64,000 bases of DNA. It comes from Paraburkholderia mimosarum LMG 23256 = NBRC 106338 (lineage in GTDB: Bacteria > Pseudomonadota > Gammaproteobacteria > Burkholderiales > Burkholderiaceae). This document shows positions 8,775 to 18,262 of this stretch, one piece after another; within the stretch, counting starts at the first letter, position 1; each line of letters begins with the position of its first letter. Made by a program: the position numbers and the translations under genes. The notes beneath the pieces are model-generated. The model had not been told where the DNA came from and searched no databases. It was given only the letters and a program-made list of their open reading frames with translations. The stretch lies in the NCBI RefSeq assembly GCF_000739815.1, contig NZ_BBJJ01000004.1:1-64000 (forward strand), written 5' to 3'.

Positions 8775-9563
8775 TTATTCGGCGCGCCAGCGCGGCGTGC
8801 GCTTTTCAAGGAACGACGACACACCGTCGCGCCCTTCCTCGCTCGCGCGAATGCGCGCGATGCGAACGGCGGTGTCCTCGATCAGGGCGTTGTCGATCGT
8901 TTGGCCCGCGACGTCCTGCACGAGTTGCTTGCACTCGCGCACGGCATTCGGGCTGTTCGCGCAGAGCGTTTCGGTGATGCGCTGCACGGTTGCGTCGAGT
9001 TCCTCCGCGCCAACGGCTTCACTGACGAGGCCGAGCCGAAGTGCGGTCGCACAGTCGAACGCTTCGGCCGTGACGAAGTAACGGCGCGACGCCTGCTCAC
9101 CGAGCGCGCGGATCACGTACGGTGCGATCGTGGCGGGCATGAGCCCGAGGCGCGCCTCGGAAAGGCAGAAGTGCGCGTTTTCCACGGCCACCACGATGTC
9201 CGCGGCACACACGAGCCCCATGCCGCCCGCGTAGACGTCGCCATGCACGCGCGCGACGACAGGCTTCGGGCAGCGATAGACGGCCGAGAGCATCTGCGCG
9301 AGACGCAATGCGTCCGCGCGATTTTCCTCATCGGAGTAACCGGCCATTTTGCGCATCCAGTTCAGGTCTGCGCCCGCACAAAAGGCCTTGCCGTTGCCGG
9401 CGAGCACGATCGCACGCACGTCGTCGCGCGCGCCGAGCGCCGTGAACGCAGCCCTGATGTCCGCGATCATCGCTTCATTGAACGCGTTGCGCACTTCTGG
9501 CCGATTGAGCGTGACCGTCGCCACATGGCCGACGATGTCTACCGCAAGCGTTTCGTATTCCAT
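8775..9563 (-). CDS. liuC: Methylglutaconyl-CoA hydratase (enoyl-CoA hydratase family)
   Basis: Crotonase-fold enzyme of 262 residues that hydrates 3-methylglutaconyl-CoA to HMG-CoA in leucine degradation. Visible features are the N-terminal VTLNRPEVRNAFNEAM, the oxyanion-hole segment GKAFCAGADLNWM and the second one VHGDVYAGGMGLVCAADI. A good ribosome site (AGGAGATA on the coding strand) precedes the start. It sits 30 bp upstream of liuD and 25 bp downstream of liuB, so co-transcription is very likely. The family is certain; the substrate is inferred from context. Confidence 0.92.
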   Translation of the reverse strand: MEYETLAVDIVGHVATVTLNRPEVRNAFNEAMIADIRAAFTALGARDDVRAIVLAGNGKAFCAGADLNWMRKMAGYSDEENRADALRLAQMLSAVYRCPKPVVARVHGDVYAGGMGLVCAADIVVAVENAHFCLSEARLGLMPATIAPYVIRALGEQASRRYFVTAEAFDCATALRLGLVSEAVGAEELDATVQRITETLCANSPNAVRECKQLVQDVAGQTIDNALIEDTAVRIARIRASEEGRDGVSSFLEKRTPRWRAE

Positions 9564-9588
9564 ACGTGTATCTCCTCGCGATCCGGCG

Positions 9589-11196
9589 TCACATGCGGAA
9601 CACGCCGAAGCGCGTATCGTCGATCGGCGCGTTCATCGTCGCCGAAAGACCCAGGCCAAGCACGTCGCGCGTTTGCGCCGGGTCGATCACGCCGTCGTCC
9701 CACAGGCGCGCGCTAGCGTAGTACGGATGGCCCTGACGCTCGTATTGATCGCGAATCGGCTGCTTGAACGCGTCTTCTTCTTCGGCGCTCCAGCTGCCGC
9801 CCTTCGCCTCGATCCCATCGCGGCGCACCGTGGCGAGCACGGACGCGGCCTGCTCGCCGCCCATCACCGAAATGCGCGCGTTCGGCCACATCCAGAGAAA
9901 GCGCGGCGAATACGCGCGACCGCACATGCCGTAATTGCCGGCGCCAAACGAGCCGCCGATGATGACCGTGAACTTCGGCACCTTCGCCGTCGCCACCGCC
10001 GTGACCATCTTCGCTCCGTTGCGCGCAATGCCTTCGTTCTCGTACTTTCGGCCCACCATGAAGCCCGTGATGTTCTGCAGGAACACGAGCGGGATCTTGC
10101 GCTGGCAGCACAGCTCGATGAAGTGTGCGCCCTTCAGGGCCGATTCGGAGAACAGAATACCGTTGTTCGCAACGATGCCGACCGGGTGGCCCCAGATGTG
10201 CGCGAAGCCCGTCACGAGCGTGGTGCCATAGCGTGCCTTGAATTCGTCGAAAGCCGAGTCGTCGACGATTCGGGCGATCACCTCGCGCACGTCGAAGGGC
10301 TTGCGCGTATCCACGGGAATCACGCCGTACAGGCTCTTCGCGTCGTAGCGCGGCGGCAGCGGTTCGCGCAGCGCAACCGGAGGCGTCTTCGTGCGATTGA
10401 GGTTGCCGACGATCGAGCGCGCAATGGCCAGCGCGTGCGCATCGTTCTGCGCGAGATGGTCTGCCACGCCCGAAAGGCGCGTATGCACGTCGCCGCCGCC
10501 GAGATCTTCGGCGCTCACTTCTTCGCCAGTCGCGGCCTTCACGAGCGGGGGGCCGCCGAGAAAAATCGTGCCCTGGTTCTTCACGATGATCGACTCGTCG
10601 CTCATGGCCGGCACGTACGCGCCGCCGGCCGTGCAGGAGCCCATCACCACGGCGATTTGCGGAATACCTTGCGAAGAGAGATTCGCCTGGTTATAGAAGA
10701 TGCGGCCGAAATGGTCGCGGTCCGGAAACACCTCGTCCTGGTTCGGCAGATTCGCGCCGCCCGAATCGACGAGATACACGCAAGGCAGGTTGTTTTCCTG
10801 CGCGATTTCCTGCGCGCGCACGTGCTTCTTCACGGTGACCGGGTAGTACGTGCCACCCTTCACCGTGGCGTCGTTGCAGACGATCACGCACTCCTGGCCC
10901 GCGATGCGGCCGATGCCCGTGATGATGCCCGCGCCCGGCGCGTCGTCGTTGTACATGCCATACGCCGCGAGCTGCGATAGCTCCAGAAACGGCGTACCCG
11001 GATCGAGCAGTTGCGCGATGCGATCGCGCGGCAGCAGCTTGCCGCGCGAGAGGTGCTTGTCGCGCGCGGCCTCGCCACCGCCCAGCGACAGCTTCTGGAT
11101 CTTTTCGCGCAGGTCCGCGACGAGCGCTTCGAGCGCCGCGGCATTGGCCTTGAAGTCTTCGGAGCGCGGATTGAGCTTCGATTCGATGACGGGCAT
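9589..11196 (-). CDS. liuB: Methylcrotonyl-CoA carboxylase, carboxyltransferase beta subunit
   Basis: 535 residues, the standard size of the MCC beta subunit. It transfers the carboxyl group from biotin to 3-methylcrotonyl-CoA and partners the liuD product. Crotonase-like carboxyltransferase halves are visible ([91 protein letters not shown]). The start MPVIESKL is preceded by a GAGGAGG ribosome site. It is second in the operon, 35 bp after liuA. Confidence 0.95.
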   Translation of the reverse strand: MPVIESKLNPRSEDFKANAAALEALVADLREKIQKLSLGGGEAARDKHLSRGKLLPRDRIAQLLDPGTPFLELSQLAAYGMYNDDAPGAGIITGIGRIAGQECVIVCNDATVKGGTYYPVTVKKHVRAQEIAQENNLPCVYLVDSGGANLPNQDEVFPDRDHFGRIFYNQANLSSQGIPQIAVVMGSCTAGGAYVPAMSDESIIVKNQGTIFLGGPPLVKAATGEEVSAEDLGGGDVHTRLSGVADHLAQNDAHALAIARSIVGNLNRTKTPPVALREPLPPRYDAKSLYGVIPVDTRKPFDVREVIARIVDDSAFDEFKARYGTTLVTGFAHIWGHPVGIVANNGILFSESALKGAHFIELCCQRKIPLVFLQNITGFMVGRKYENEGIARNGAKMVTAVATAKVPKFTVIIGGSFGAGNYGMCGRAYSPRFLWMWPNARISVMGGEQAASVLATVRRDGIEAKGGSWSAEEEDAFKQPIRDQYERQGHPYYASARLWDDGVIDPAQTRDVLGLGLSATMNAPIDDTRFGVFRM

Positions 11197-11231
11197 CCCG
11201 TCCTCCTCTGGCTACACTGAGTTGCTTGGGA

Positions 11232-12413
11232 TTACATCGTTTCGGCGAACAGCTCGCGGCCGATCAGCATACGGCGAATCTCGCTCGTGCCCGCGCCGAT
11301 TTCGTAGAGCTTCGCGTCACGCCAGAGACGCCCAACCGGATACTCGTTGATATAGCCATTGCCGCCCAGGATCTGAATGGCCTCGCCAGCCATCCACGTG
11401 GCCTTTTCGGCGGTGTAGAGAATCACGCCCGCGCAGTCCTTGCGCACCTGGCGCACGTGGTCCTTGCCAAGCGTATCGAGCTGGCGGCCCACAGCGTAGA
11501 GATACGCGCGGCACGCCTGGAAGGTCGTGTAGAGGTCGGCCACCTTGCCCTGAATGAGCTGGAACTCGCCGATGGCCTGGCCGAACTGCTTGCGGTCGTG
11601 GATATACGGCACGACGGCGTCCATGACCGCGGCCATGATGCCGGTGGGCCCGCCCGCCAGCACGGCGCGCTCGTAGTCGAGCCCGCTCATCAGCACCTTC
11701 ACGCCGCCGTTGAGCTGGCCGAGGATGTTCTCTTCGGGCACCTCGACATCCTGAAACACCAGCTCGCCCGTATGCGAGCCGCGCATGCCGAGCTTGTCGA
11801 GCTTCTGCGCAACCGAAAAGCCCTTCATGCCCTTCTCGACGATGAACGCCGTAATGCCGCGCGGGCCCGCTTCGGGATCGGTCTTCGCGTACACGACCAG
11901 CGTGTCGCAGTCAGGGCCGTTGGTGATCCACATCTTCGTGCCGTTGAGCACATAGCGCTCGCCCTTCTTCTCGGCGCGCAGCTTCATGCTCACGACATCG
12001 GAGCCTGCGTTCGGCTCGCTCATGGCGAGCGCGCCGATGTGCTCGCCGGAAACGAGCTTCGGCAGGTACTTGCGCTTCTGCGCCTCGGTGCCGTTGCGGT
12101 GGATCTGGTTCACGCACAGGTTCGAATGCGCGCCGTAGGAGAGCCCCACCGAGGCGGAAGCACGCGAAATCTCCTCCATCGCGACCATATGCGCCGTGTA
12201 GCCCATGTTCGCGCCGCCGTACTCCTCCGAGACCGTCATGCCGAGCACGCCCAGGTCGCCGAACTTGCGCCACAGGTCCATCGGGAACTGGTCGGTGCGG
12301 TCGATCTCGCCCGCGCGCGGCGCGATTTCCTTCGCCGCGAAGCTGGCGATGCTGTCGCGCAGCATTTCGACCTCTTCGCCGAGCGGGAACTGCAAACCAG
12401 GTACGTTGCTCAT
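11232..12413 (-). CDS. liuA: Isovaleryl-CoA dehydrogenase
   Basis: FAD enzyme oxidising isovaleryl-CoA to 3-methylcrotonyl-CoA, the committed acyl-CoA step of leucine catabolism, passing electrons to ETF. The 393-residue product has the acyl-CoA dehydrogenase layout and an IVD-like [16 protein letters not shown] segment, in which Glu takes the place of the IVD catalytic base, plus the C-terminal [20 protein letters not shown] signature. The ATG at 12413 ([14 protein letters not shown]) is preferred over an upstream in-frame ATG at 12473, because family members begin close to this point. It is the first gene of the liu operon, behind a LiuQ-like palindrome. Confidence 0.94.
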   Translation of the reverse strand: MSNVPGLQFPLGEEVEMLRDSIASFAAKEIAPRAGEIDRTDQFPMDLWRKFGDLGVLGMTVSEEYGGANMGYTAHMVAMEEISRASASVGLSYGAHSNLCVNQIHRNGTEAQKRKYLPKLVSGEHIGALAMSEPNAGSDVVSMKLRAEKKGERYVLNGTKMWITNGPDCDTLVVYAKTDPEAGPRGITAFIVEKGMKGFSVAQKLDKLGMRGSHTGELVFQDVEVPEENILGQLNGGVKVLMSGLDYERAVLAGGPTGIMAAVMDAVVPYIHDRKQFGQAIGEFQLIQGKVADLYTTFQACRAYLYAVGRQLDTLGKDHVRQVRKDCAGVILYTAEKATWMAGEAIQILGGNGYINEYPVGRLWRDAKLYEIGAGTSEIRRMLIGRELFAETM

Positions 12414-12479
12414 GTTTGTCTCCAGGATTTCGTCGAACCGGGCCGTGCTTCGCCCCATGGACGCCCATTTCACGCCAGA

Positions 12480-12495
12480 TTTACGTTAACGTCAA
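12480..12495. promoter_or_regulatory. LiuQ/LiuR-type operator
   Basis: TTTACGTTAACGTCAA is a 16-bp near-perfect palindrome (TTnACGTTAACGTnAA) lying 67 bp upstream of liuA and 114 bp upstream of the divergent TetR gene. It resembles the ACGT-containing palindromes described for branched-chain amino acid regulators of proteobacteria. A half-site-like GACGTAAA occurs near 12579. Binding by the adjacent TetR protein is inference. Confidence 0.7.
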
Positions 12496-12608
12496 TAGGT
12501 ATTTCTGAGTGACACTCAACTTGTCACATGGATGAAATCTCCTTGTCCGGCGTTGGTTCTTTCGCAGATAATCGAGTTCAATCCGACGTAAACTGAATAA
12601 CCCTCAAC

Positions 12609-13334
12609 ATGCAAGCCCCCGCCCCGAAAAGTGCCCTGCCCGCGTCGCGCCGCCAGCCGGCGGGCCGCAAGTCGCAGCAGCGCGTGCGTGAGATCCTGCA
12701 GGCGGGGCGCGAAGTGTTCTCGGAAAAGGGATACGCGCGCGCCACCACGGCCGAGATCGCCCAGCGTCTTGGCGTGTCCGAGGCGACGGTGTTCAGCTAC
12801 TTTCGCGGCAAGCGGGAGTTGTGCGCGCGGGTGATCGGCGACTGGTATGACGAATCCATCGCCGCAATCGAAGGCGGCTTGCCGCGCGACGGCACGGTAC
12901 GCCAGCAGTTCGCCTTCATCGTGCGCATGCATCTGCAGTTGATGCTGGAGAGCGGCACCGGGATCTGCGAACTGGTGCTCTCGGAAGGCCGCACGCGCCA
13001 CCACGATCTGAGCGAAGCGCTCATGGAAATGCAGCGCCGCTACACCGCGCCGCTCATGCGCGTGCTCGCGCGCGGCCAGGAAAGCGGGCAGATCCGCAAC
13101 GACCTGCCGCTGCGCCTGCTGCGTTCGCTGGTGTTCGGGCCGATGGAGCACGTGCTGTGGGATGCGACGCTCGCCAACCGCCGCACCGACATCGACGCCA
13201 CGGCGGAGCGCCTCGTGGACGCGCTGTGGTCGGCACTGCAGCCGCCCAACCTCGAACTCGCGGCGCTCGCGCAGTTCAGCCAGGACGTGGGCGAAGCGAT
13301 GCGCCGGCTCGAGCGCGAACGCTCGGCGCGCTAG
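12609..13334 (+). CDS. liuQ: TetR-family regulator of leucine catabolism (LiuQ-like)
   Basis: This 241-residue protein has an N-terminal TetR helix-turn-helix at about residues 22-70 (ILQAGREVFSEKGYARATTA, EIAQRLGVSEATVFSYFRGK) and an alpha-helical ligand domain. It is transcribed divergently from liuA with a palindrome between them, as for the TetR-type LiuQ repressors of beta-proteobacteria. It probably senses a CoA intermediate of leucine or isovalerate breakdown and represses liu, and possibly itself. The TetR family is certain; the LiuQ name comes from context. Confidence 0.82.
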   Translation: MQAPAPKSALPASRRQPAGRKSQQRVREILQAGREVFSEKGYARATTAEIAQRLGVSEATVFSYFRGKRELCARVIGDWYDESIAAIEGGLPRDGTVRQQFAFIVRMHLQLMLESGTGICELVLSEGRTRHHDLSEALMEMQRRYTAPLMRVLARGQESGQIRNDLPLRLLRSLVFGPMEHVLWDATLANRRTDIDATAERLVDALWSALQPPNLELAALAQFSQDVGEAMRRLERERSAR

Positions 13335-13832
13335 CGGCCGGAGCGGGCGATCGGTCCGCCGCTTGCTCCGCCGCGCGTGAAGACCTGCGGCAATTCGAGC
13401 GGAACCGCGTCATCGATCATTACGGTCATAACGACCAGGTCAACCATCGACGATGGGCAAGGAACCGGTGTTTTTCGCGCGCTGCCGCCTAATAATTAGA
13501 CATCCGAATCTAACTGCCGCCCTGTGGTTCGAACGGCGCAACCTCCAGTCTTGCCGCCGATGTCCAATTATTACGGCGCGCACCGCCGGCGCAGGCAGGC
13601 AATGAAGCGGGGTTTTTCGTCGTTTGCGCCCCAGTTCGATCCCAAAGCAAGCCGTTGCCGCAGGTACGCACGCCGGCCGGCTTTTCGCGTCCGCGCAGCT
13701 CCGCGCGGTCCTGTAACAACTGGAAAAATCAGCGCGATCTGCGTAATTGCATTGGCGGCAACGATGTCTTAGCGTTCAATAACAGGCTGGCGTGCGCCGT
13801 TGCCCCAGCACGCTCATTTCTGGAGATCGTGT
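13335..13832. other. Intergenic region without a convincing gene
   Basis: About 500 bp between liuQ and the following secreted-protein gene. Short open frames on both strands lack ribosome sites and family features. The region holds the long inverted repeat described separately (13490-13573). Immediately to the right, bases 13574-13700 have no recognisable gene but could belong to the same element. Confidence 0.6.
13490..13573. repeat. Long inverted repeat, possible mobile-element remnant
   Basis: TAATAATTAGACATC (13490-13504) is repeated in inverse orientation as GATGTCCAATTATTA (13559-13573), 14 of 15 positions matching, separated by 54 bp. The AT-rich arms contrast with the GC-rich surroundings. 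No open frame fills the interior and no clear target-site duplication flanks it. It could be the end structure of a small non-autonomous element or a dispersed intergenic repeat. The long spacer and missing T-run make an ordinary terminator less likely. Confidence 0.55.
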
Positions 13833-14219
13833 GTGAGCAGGTCTAAAGTGTTACTCGGGGTCGCCGTGGCCGCGCTCCTCGGCGTGGGTGGCGTCGCGCA
13901 TGCAGGGCACGTCGGCGTGTTCATCGGCGGCAGCGTGCCGTATTACTACCCAGTTGCGCCCGCGCCCTACTATTACGGCCCGGCGCCCGTCGTCGTCGCA
14001 CCGGGTCCGTTCGAAGGGCCCGATTACATCGAGCAGGCTCAGCCGCAAGCCGGCGCGCCAACAACGAATCCGCAGGGGCCCGGCAACGAGATGGAGGCCC
14101 AGCAGCCAAACAGCGACACCTGGTATTACTGCGACGACTCGAAAACCTACTATCCGTATGTAAAGGAATGCTCGTCGGGCTGGCGCGCGGTTCCGGCCCA
14201 GCCGGCGCCTTCGAACTGA
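13833..14219 (+). CDS. Secreted Tyr/Pro-rich protein, function unknown
   Basis: The 128-residue product starts at GTG 13833, chosen because a GGAG ribosome site lies 7 nt upstream and a signal peptide follows at once (KVLLGVAVAALLGVGGVAHA). The mature part is rich in Tyr, Pro and Ala and ends with a WYYCDDSKTYYPYV-type segment and a second Cys (ECSSGW), so a disulfide is possible. This C-terminal pattern occurs in uncharacterised periplasmic or surface proteins of Burkholderiales. The next gene, 24 bp downstream, encodes a glycine-zipper lipoprotein, suggesting an envelope operon. Confidence 0.75.
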   Translation: MSRSKVLLGVAVAALLGVGGVAHAGHVGVFIGGSVPYYYPVAPAPYYYGPAPVVVAPGPFEGPDYIEQAQPQAGAPTTNPQGPGNEMEAQQPNSDTWYYCDDSKTYYPYVKECSSGWRAVPAQPAPSN

Positions 14220-14243
14220 CACCTTGATCAAATCGAGCCGCAC

Positions 14244-14789
14244 ATGAAATACACCTATTTCTCGCTACTCGCGACCGCGGGGCTGCTGAGTGCATGCGCC
14301 GTGACCCCCACGGGGCCGAGCGTCATGGCGCTGCCGGGCACCGGCAAGACCTTCGACCAGTTCCGCGCCGACGACGCCAACTGCCGCCAGTTCGCCTTCC
14401 AGCAGGTGGGCGGCGTCACATCGAACCAGGCGGCGACCGGCGCCGGCGTGGGCAGCGCCGTGCTCGGCACGGCCCTCGGCGCAGCCGCGGGCGCCGCGTT
14501 CGGCGGCAGCCATGGCGCGGCCATTGGCGCAGGCGCGGGCCTGCTCACGGGTAGCGCGGTAGGCATGGGCAGCTCACAGGGCTCCGCGTGGGAAGTGCAG
14601 CGCCGTTACGACTACGCCTATCTGCAGTGCATGTACGCAATGGGCAACCGCATTCCGGCACCGGGCAACATGACGATGTCGCAACCCCAGCAGTTCCAGG
14701 CGCCGCAGCAGCAGTTCCAGACAGCGCCACAGCAGCACTACCTGCCGCCGCCGCCCCCTGGATCGCCGCCTCCGCCCAACGCATACTGA
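14244..14789 (+). CDS. Glycine-zipper lipoprotein
   Basis: 181 residues with a type II signal peptide: the lipobox LSAC places the lipidated Cys at residue 18. Residues about 65-110 form a glycine zipper (alternating Gly/Ala such as GAGVGSAVLGTALGAAAG and GAAIGAGAGLLTGSAVG), typical of membrane-interacting outer-membrane lipoproteins. The C-terminus is Gln/Pro-rich and ends in a polyproline run. An envelope structural role is likely, but no specific function can be assigned. It follows the secreted protein gene by 24 bp and ends at a strong terminator. Confidence 0.8.
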   Translation: MKYTYFSLLATAGLLSACAVTPTGPSVMALPGTGKTFDQFRADDANCRQFAFQQVGGVTSNQAATGAGVGSAVLGTALGAAAGAAFGGSHGAAIGAGAGLLTGSAVGMGSSQGSAWEVQRRYDYAYLQCMYAMGNRIPAPGNMTMSQPQQFQAPQQQFQTAPQQHYLPPPPPGSPPPPNAY

Positions 14790-14804
14790 AGGGCAGAAAA
14801 AGCT

Positions 14805-14842
14805 AACGCGCGCTTCGCCTTTTGGCGAGCGCGCGTTTTTCT
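14805..14842 (+). terminator. Intrinsic terminator after the glycine-zipper lipoprotein gene
   Basis: A stem of about 14 bp, AACGCGCGCTTCGCC against GGCGAGCGCGCGTT with one bulged base, a TTTT loop and a T-run (14836-14840). It separates the forward pair from the convergent PBP gene. Confidence 0.85.
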
Positions 14843-14863
14843 TTGCATTCCCGATTATTTTGC

Positions 14864-17800
14864 TCAGCGAGCCTCGTTCAATTCGAGCGTACTACCGTTC
14901 CACACCACGCGGCGAGTTTCACCCGTTTGCGGATCGATGAGCGTCATCTGCTGCGCCGCGTGCACGGGATCAGGCTTCGCATCGCCGTCCGCTCCGGACC
15001 TGGCTTCGAGCAGCGGCTGCAACACCGGCGCGAGCGACTTGAGCAGTTGCACGGACAACGCGCTCGTGAACGTATAGCGCGCCGCATACGGCTCATGCAC
15101 CCATGCGGTGAGCGTGCCGTAGAAGCGATTGCCGATCACGAACACGAAGGTCGCGCTCCGGTTCACCTTGCGCGATTCGATCAAACGCGCACCCCGCGCA
15201 TAGACGTTGAAGCGCTGATCGCCGGTGCCGGTCTTGCCGTAGACGGGCAGCGTCTTGCCATCCGGGAGCGTCATGCCCTCGGCGAGGCGCTTGGCCGTGC
15301 CGCCCTCCACCACCGAAGTCAGCAGCTCGCGCACCACTGTCGAGATCTCCGGCGAGACCAATGGCTGCGGCGCCGTGGACGCGTGGACGAAGTGCGTCTC
15401 GTAGGGCGTGCCGCGCGCGAAGTCGAGCGATTCGAAGCTGTGCGTCGGCAGCTTTTGGCCGTTGCTGGCGATGAGCCCGATGAGCTGCGCGAGCGCGGCG
15501 GGCCGGTCGCCCGATGCGCCGATCGCCGCGCCAAACGAAGGCGTGATGCTTTCGAACGGATAGCCGAGCGAGCGCCATGACCTGCCGATCGCGTCATACG
15601 CGCGCAGCTCGATCATGCGGCGGATGCGCCGGTTCTGCGTGCCGTAATACTTCGTCTTGAAGAGCCACTTGTAGGTGTAGAGGCGCGTGTCGCGGCTCTC
15701 TTGCTGAACCTGGGCAAGCGTCGCATCAGGGTGCGTGCGCAAGTAATTCAGCAGCCAAAGCTCCAACGGATGAATGCCCGCGATATAGCCGCGATCGTTG
15801 AGGTTGAATTTGTCGATCGCGTACTTCTCGTAGTAGCGCGCGAGGTCTTCGTCGTCGAGCCACTCGAACTTCGTATGCTTGAGTTGCGCGCGCATCTGTG
15901 CGTTGAACCAGGCCTGCGAGCCAGTGGGGTTCACGCTGCGCAGCACGGTGGCAATGCGCGCCGGGCCCTTGCGCGTACGCTGGACCAGGAGCGCGAGCGC
16001 TTCGTCGTTGCTCTGGCCCGCGTAGCGCGTGTAGAAGCGCTTCATGTAGACCTGGCTTTCGCCGTCCGCGAACTGCGTGAGAAAGCGGTTGCGCACTGCC
16101 GGATCGTCGAGCCATTGCGCGGGCGCCCCCGATGTCTGGATCATCTCGTAGTGGACGATATCGCGCATGAGCCGCACGAACACGAGATTGACCGAATGCT
16201 GGAACGCGCGGTGCACCGTGAGAATCTGCGAATTGTCGCTCGACTCGAAATTATTGAAGCTTTGCGCGCCGCCGCCCGTGTAGAACGTCTCGCCCGGGCT
16301 GGCCGAATATTTGCGCTCCACGGCCGCCTCGAGCATCGAATGGAGCGAGCGGTCGGAGGTCTTCGAAAGATAGTCGATCGCCCAGCGCGTGAGCGCGTCG
16401 CTCGGATCGACCTGCGGCAGCATCGCGCGCAGCGACTTCGCATCGTCGGCCGCGTACCGGTCGTGCAGCGCGCTCACGATCTGCAGATAGGTCACGAGCG
16501 TACGCAGCTTGGCAGTCGACCCCAGGTTCAGGCGGGCCCCCGAATTGATGTCGAACGGCTGGTTCACGCTGTCGGTTTGCACGCGAACGAGGTTCTCGCC
16601 GTGGCTGCGCTCGAACAGCGTGAAGCTATACGCGATCTTCGAAGGATCGTCGGACGGACGCAGCATCTCGAAGCCGACGAGTCCCGCCTGGCGCGCACCG
16701 TCTTTCGTCGCGGCATCGGCGAGACGTTCGCTGACGGCCTGCTGCACGCTGTCGACCAGCGTGGCCGTGGCGGTGAGATCGAGGCGGTCGAGGTCGTAGA
16801 GCGTCTTCAGCCCCAGTGCCTGCATCAACTGGGTGCGCAGCGTCAGCACGGCCTTGCGCTCGACGAAGGAAACCGGCGCGCGCTGCGACGGCTTGGAGCG
16901 GTCGAGCGTGAGCTGCGTGGCGAGCGCGGCGTCGCGCAGTGCCGGCGTGATCACGCCGCCAGCGCCGAGCAGGCGCAGATAGCTGTCGGTGAGCTTCGAG
17001 AGTGCGTCATTGTTCTTTTGCAGGAAATACGTAGGGGCCCGCTGCGCGATGAGGAGCGAGAGCACCTGGCGGAACGCCAGCCCCTGTTCGTCCAGCGCTT
17101 CGGGCGAAAGCGGCGCGCGCAGGATGCGATTGACCTCGCGGAAGTCGCGGCCGTACCAGGCGGCGAGCCCATCGCCGAGACCGTTGACTTCGCCCACGCC
17201 CGGCTTGGCGGCGAGCGGCACCGAGTTCAGGTAGTGCACGAGAATCTGCTGGCGCGCGGGCATGGTCTGCGGGCCATCGAGATAGGCGCGCAGCGAAGCC
17301 GAGGCGATCTGGCGCAGCTTCTCCGGCGGCGTGGCGGTGCGGCCGCCGGACGAGTGCCGGAACTTCTCGATTTGCGTGGCGAGCGTGCTGCCGCCGGGCG
17401 TCTGCTGATGTCGGTTCACGAGCCGCGCGCCCTGATCGACGAGCGCGCGGCTAAACCGTCCCCAGTCGATGGCCGGGTTTCGGTTGGGCTGGTCCTGGGC
17501 CAGCAGGTATTTGTCTTCGATGAAGAGCAGCGAATCGCGCACGACAGGCGGCACGGCGTCGAAATTCTCGTAGACGCGCTGCGGATAACGCGTATGGAAA
17601 AGCGTCGCGCCGGATGCGTCGTGCAGCACGATTCCGGCCTGATCCTTTTCCCCGAAGGGCAGGAAAAGTCCCTGGTCGGCGACCGCGATCATGCGATCGG
17701 AATCGCGCGCCTGCGCGGAGATCGCAAAGCCGCGTTGCGCGAGCCGATTTTCGAAAGTAGGCAATTGCGCATAGCCGAGCCGCACGTCGTACGGCCCGTT

Positions 17801-18037
17801 CGTGGTCGGAAAGCGGATGCTGTGGCTCGGTCCGTTTTCCACGGTAAAGCCAATGTCACGCGTGAGTTCGGATAAATAGCGTGCTTGCAGGCGCGAAGTC
17901 TCGATTTCGATCTGGACTACGCGCGCGATGATGACGAGGGCGGCCAGCAACGCGACGACGAATCCCCACTTGACCCACCGGAAAAATGAGCCGGCGCCTG
18001 CGGCGCGAACGGGAAAGCGTACCGATGGGCGATTCAT
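14864..18037 (-). CDS. Large bifunctional class A penicillin-binding protein (GT51 plus transpeptidase)
   Basis: This 1057-residue protein has one N-terminal membrane segment (about 22-44), so most of it is periplasmic. The GT51 glycosyltransferase domain shows EDK (Glu174) and QTPGGSTLATQIEK (212-225). The transpeptidase domain has all three motifs: STAK (Ser507-Lys510), SVN (615-617) and KTG (935-937). It should polymerise and cross-link peptidoglycan. The SxN-KTG distance of about 318 residues exceeds that of ordinary class A PBPs by roughly 200, implying an inserted region near 640-820. The start ATG 18037 is supported by an AGGAGA ribosome site; the frame is open further upstream. Confidence 0.88.
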   Translation of the reverse strand: MNRPSVRFPVRAAGAGSFFRWVKWGFVVALLAALVIIARVVQIEIETSRLQARYLSELTRDIGFTVENGPSHSIRFPTTNGPYDVRLGYAQLPTFENRLAQRGFAISAQARDSDRMIAVADQGLFLPFGEKDQAGIVLHDASGATLFHTRYPQRVYENFDAVPPVVRDSLLFIEDKYLLAQDQPNRNPAIDWGRFSRALVDQGARLVNRHQQTPGGSTLATQIEKFRHSSGGRTATPPEKLRQIASASLRAYLDGPQTMPARQQILVHYLNSVPLAAKPGVGEVNGLGDGLAAWYGRDFREVNRILRAPLSPEALDEQGLAFRQVLSLLIAQRAPTYFLQKNNDALSKLTDSYLRLLGAGGVITPALRDAALATQLTLDRSKPSQRAPVSFVERKAVLTLRTQLMQALGLKTLYDLDRLDLTATATLVDSVQQAVSERLADAATKDGARQAGLVGFEMLRPSDDPSKIAYSFTLFERSHGENLVRVQTDSVNQPFDINSGARLNLGSTAKLRTLVTYLQIVSALHDRYAADDAKSLRAMLPQVDPSDALTRWAIDYLSKTSDRSLHSMLEAAVERKYSASPGETFYTGGGAQSFNNFESSDNSQILTVHRAFQHSVNLVFVRLMRDIVHYEMIQTSGAPAQWLDDPAVRNRFLTQFADGESQVYMKRFYTRYAGQSNDEALALLVQRTRKGPARIATVLRSVNPTGSQAWFNAQMRAQLKHTKFEWLDDEDLARYYEKYAIDKFNLNDRGYIAGIHPLELWLLNYLRTHPDATLAQVQQESRDTRLYTYKWLFKTKYYGTQNRRIRRMIELRAYDAIGRSWRSLGYPFESITPSFGAAIGASGDRPAALAQLIGLIASNGQKLPTHSFESLDFARGTPYETHFVHASTAPQPLVSPEISTVVRELLTSVVEGGTAKRLAEGMTLPDGKTLPVYGKTGTGDQRFNVYARGARLIESRKVNRSATFVFVIGNRFYGTLTAWVHEPYAARYTFTSALSVQLLKSLAPVLQPLLEARSGADGDAKPDPVHAAQQMTLIDPQTGETRRVVWNGSTLELNEAR

Positions 18038-18262
18038 ACGTATTCTCCTGACGTCAACGTCAGATTTGCAGACGGCACCCTTCAGATAGTCTATCTCGCT
18101 CCGTACGTTCTTGCGTGCCACTATTTAGCGCTACGCCCGCGCGTCGCACTGCCGCAACAGGCATGCCCAGTGCGTGACAGTTTTGCGGCATTTTTCATCC
18201 TCGCGGTTTGATGGCCGATGCGGCCGATATAATGATTGGCTGTTTCGTCGATAGTGAGAAAT

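Noticed and set aside
7173..9716. Long forward open frame opposite liuD and liuC
   Set aside because: Composition is Arg/Ala/His-rich with no recognisable domain, and it lies entirely over well-defined carboxylase and hydratase genes.
13520..13560. A GTTCGAA segment resembling a tRNA T-loop
   Set aside because: The flanking bases do not form the T-stem, and no acceptor or anticodon arms can be built around it.
15701..17875. A 724-codon forward frame inside the PBP gene
   Set aside because: Antisense shadow of the PBP, with no ribosome site and no domain.
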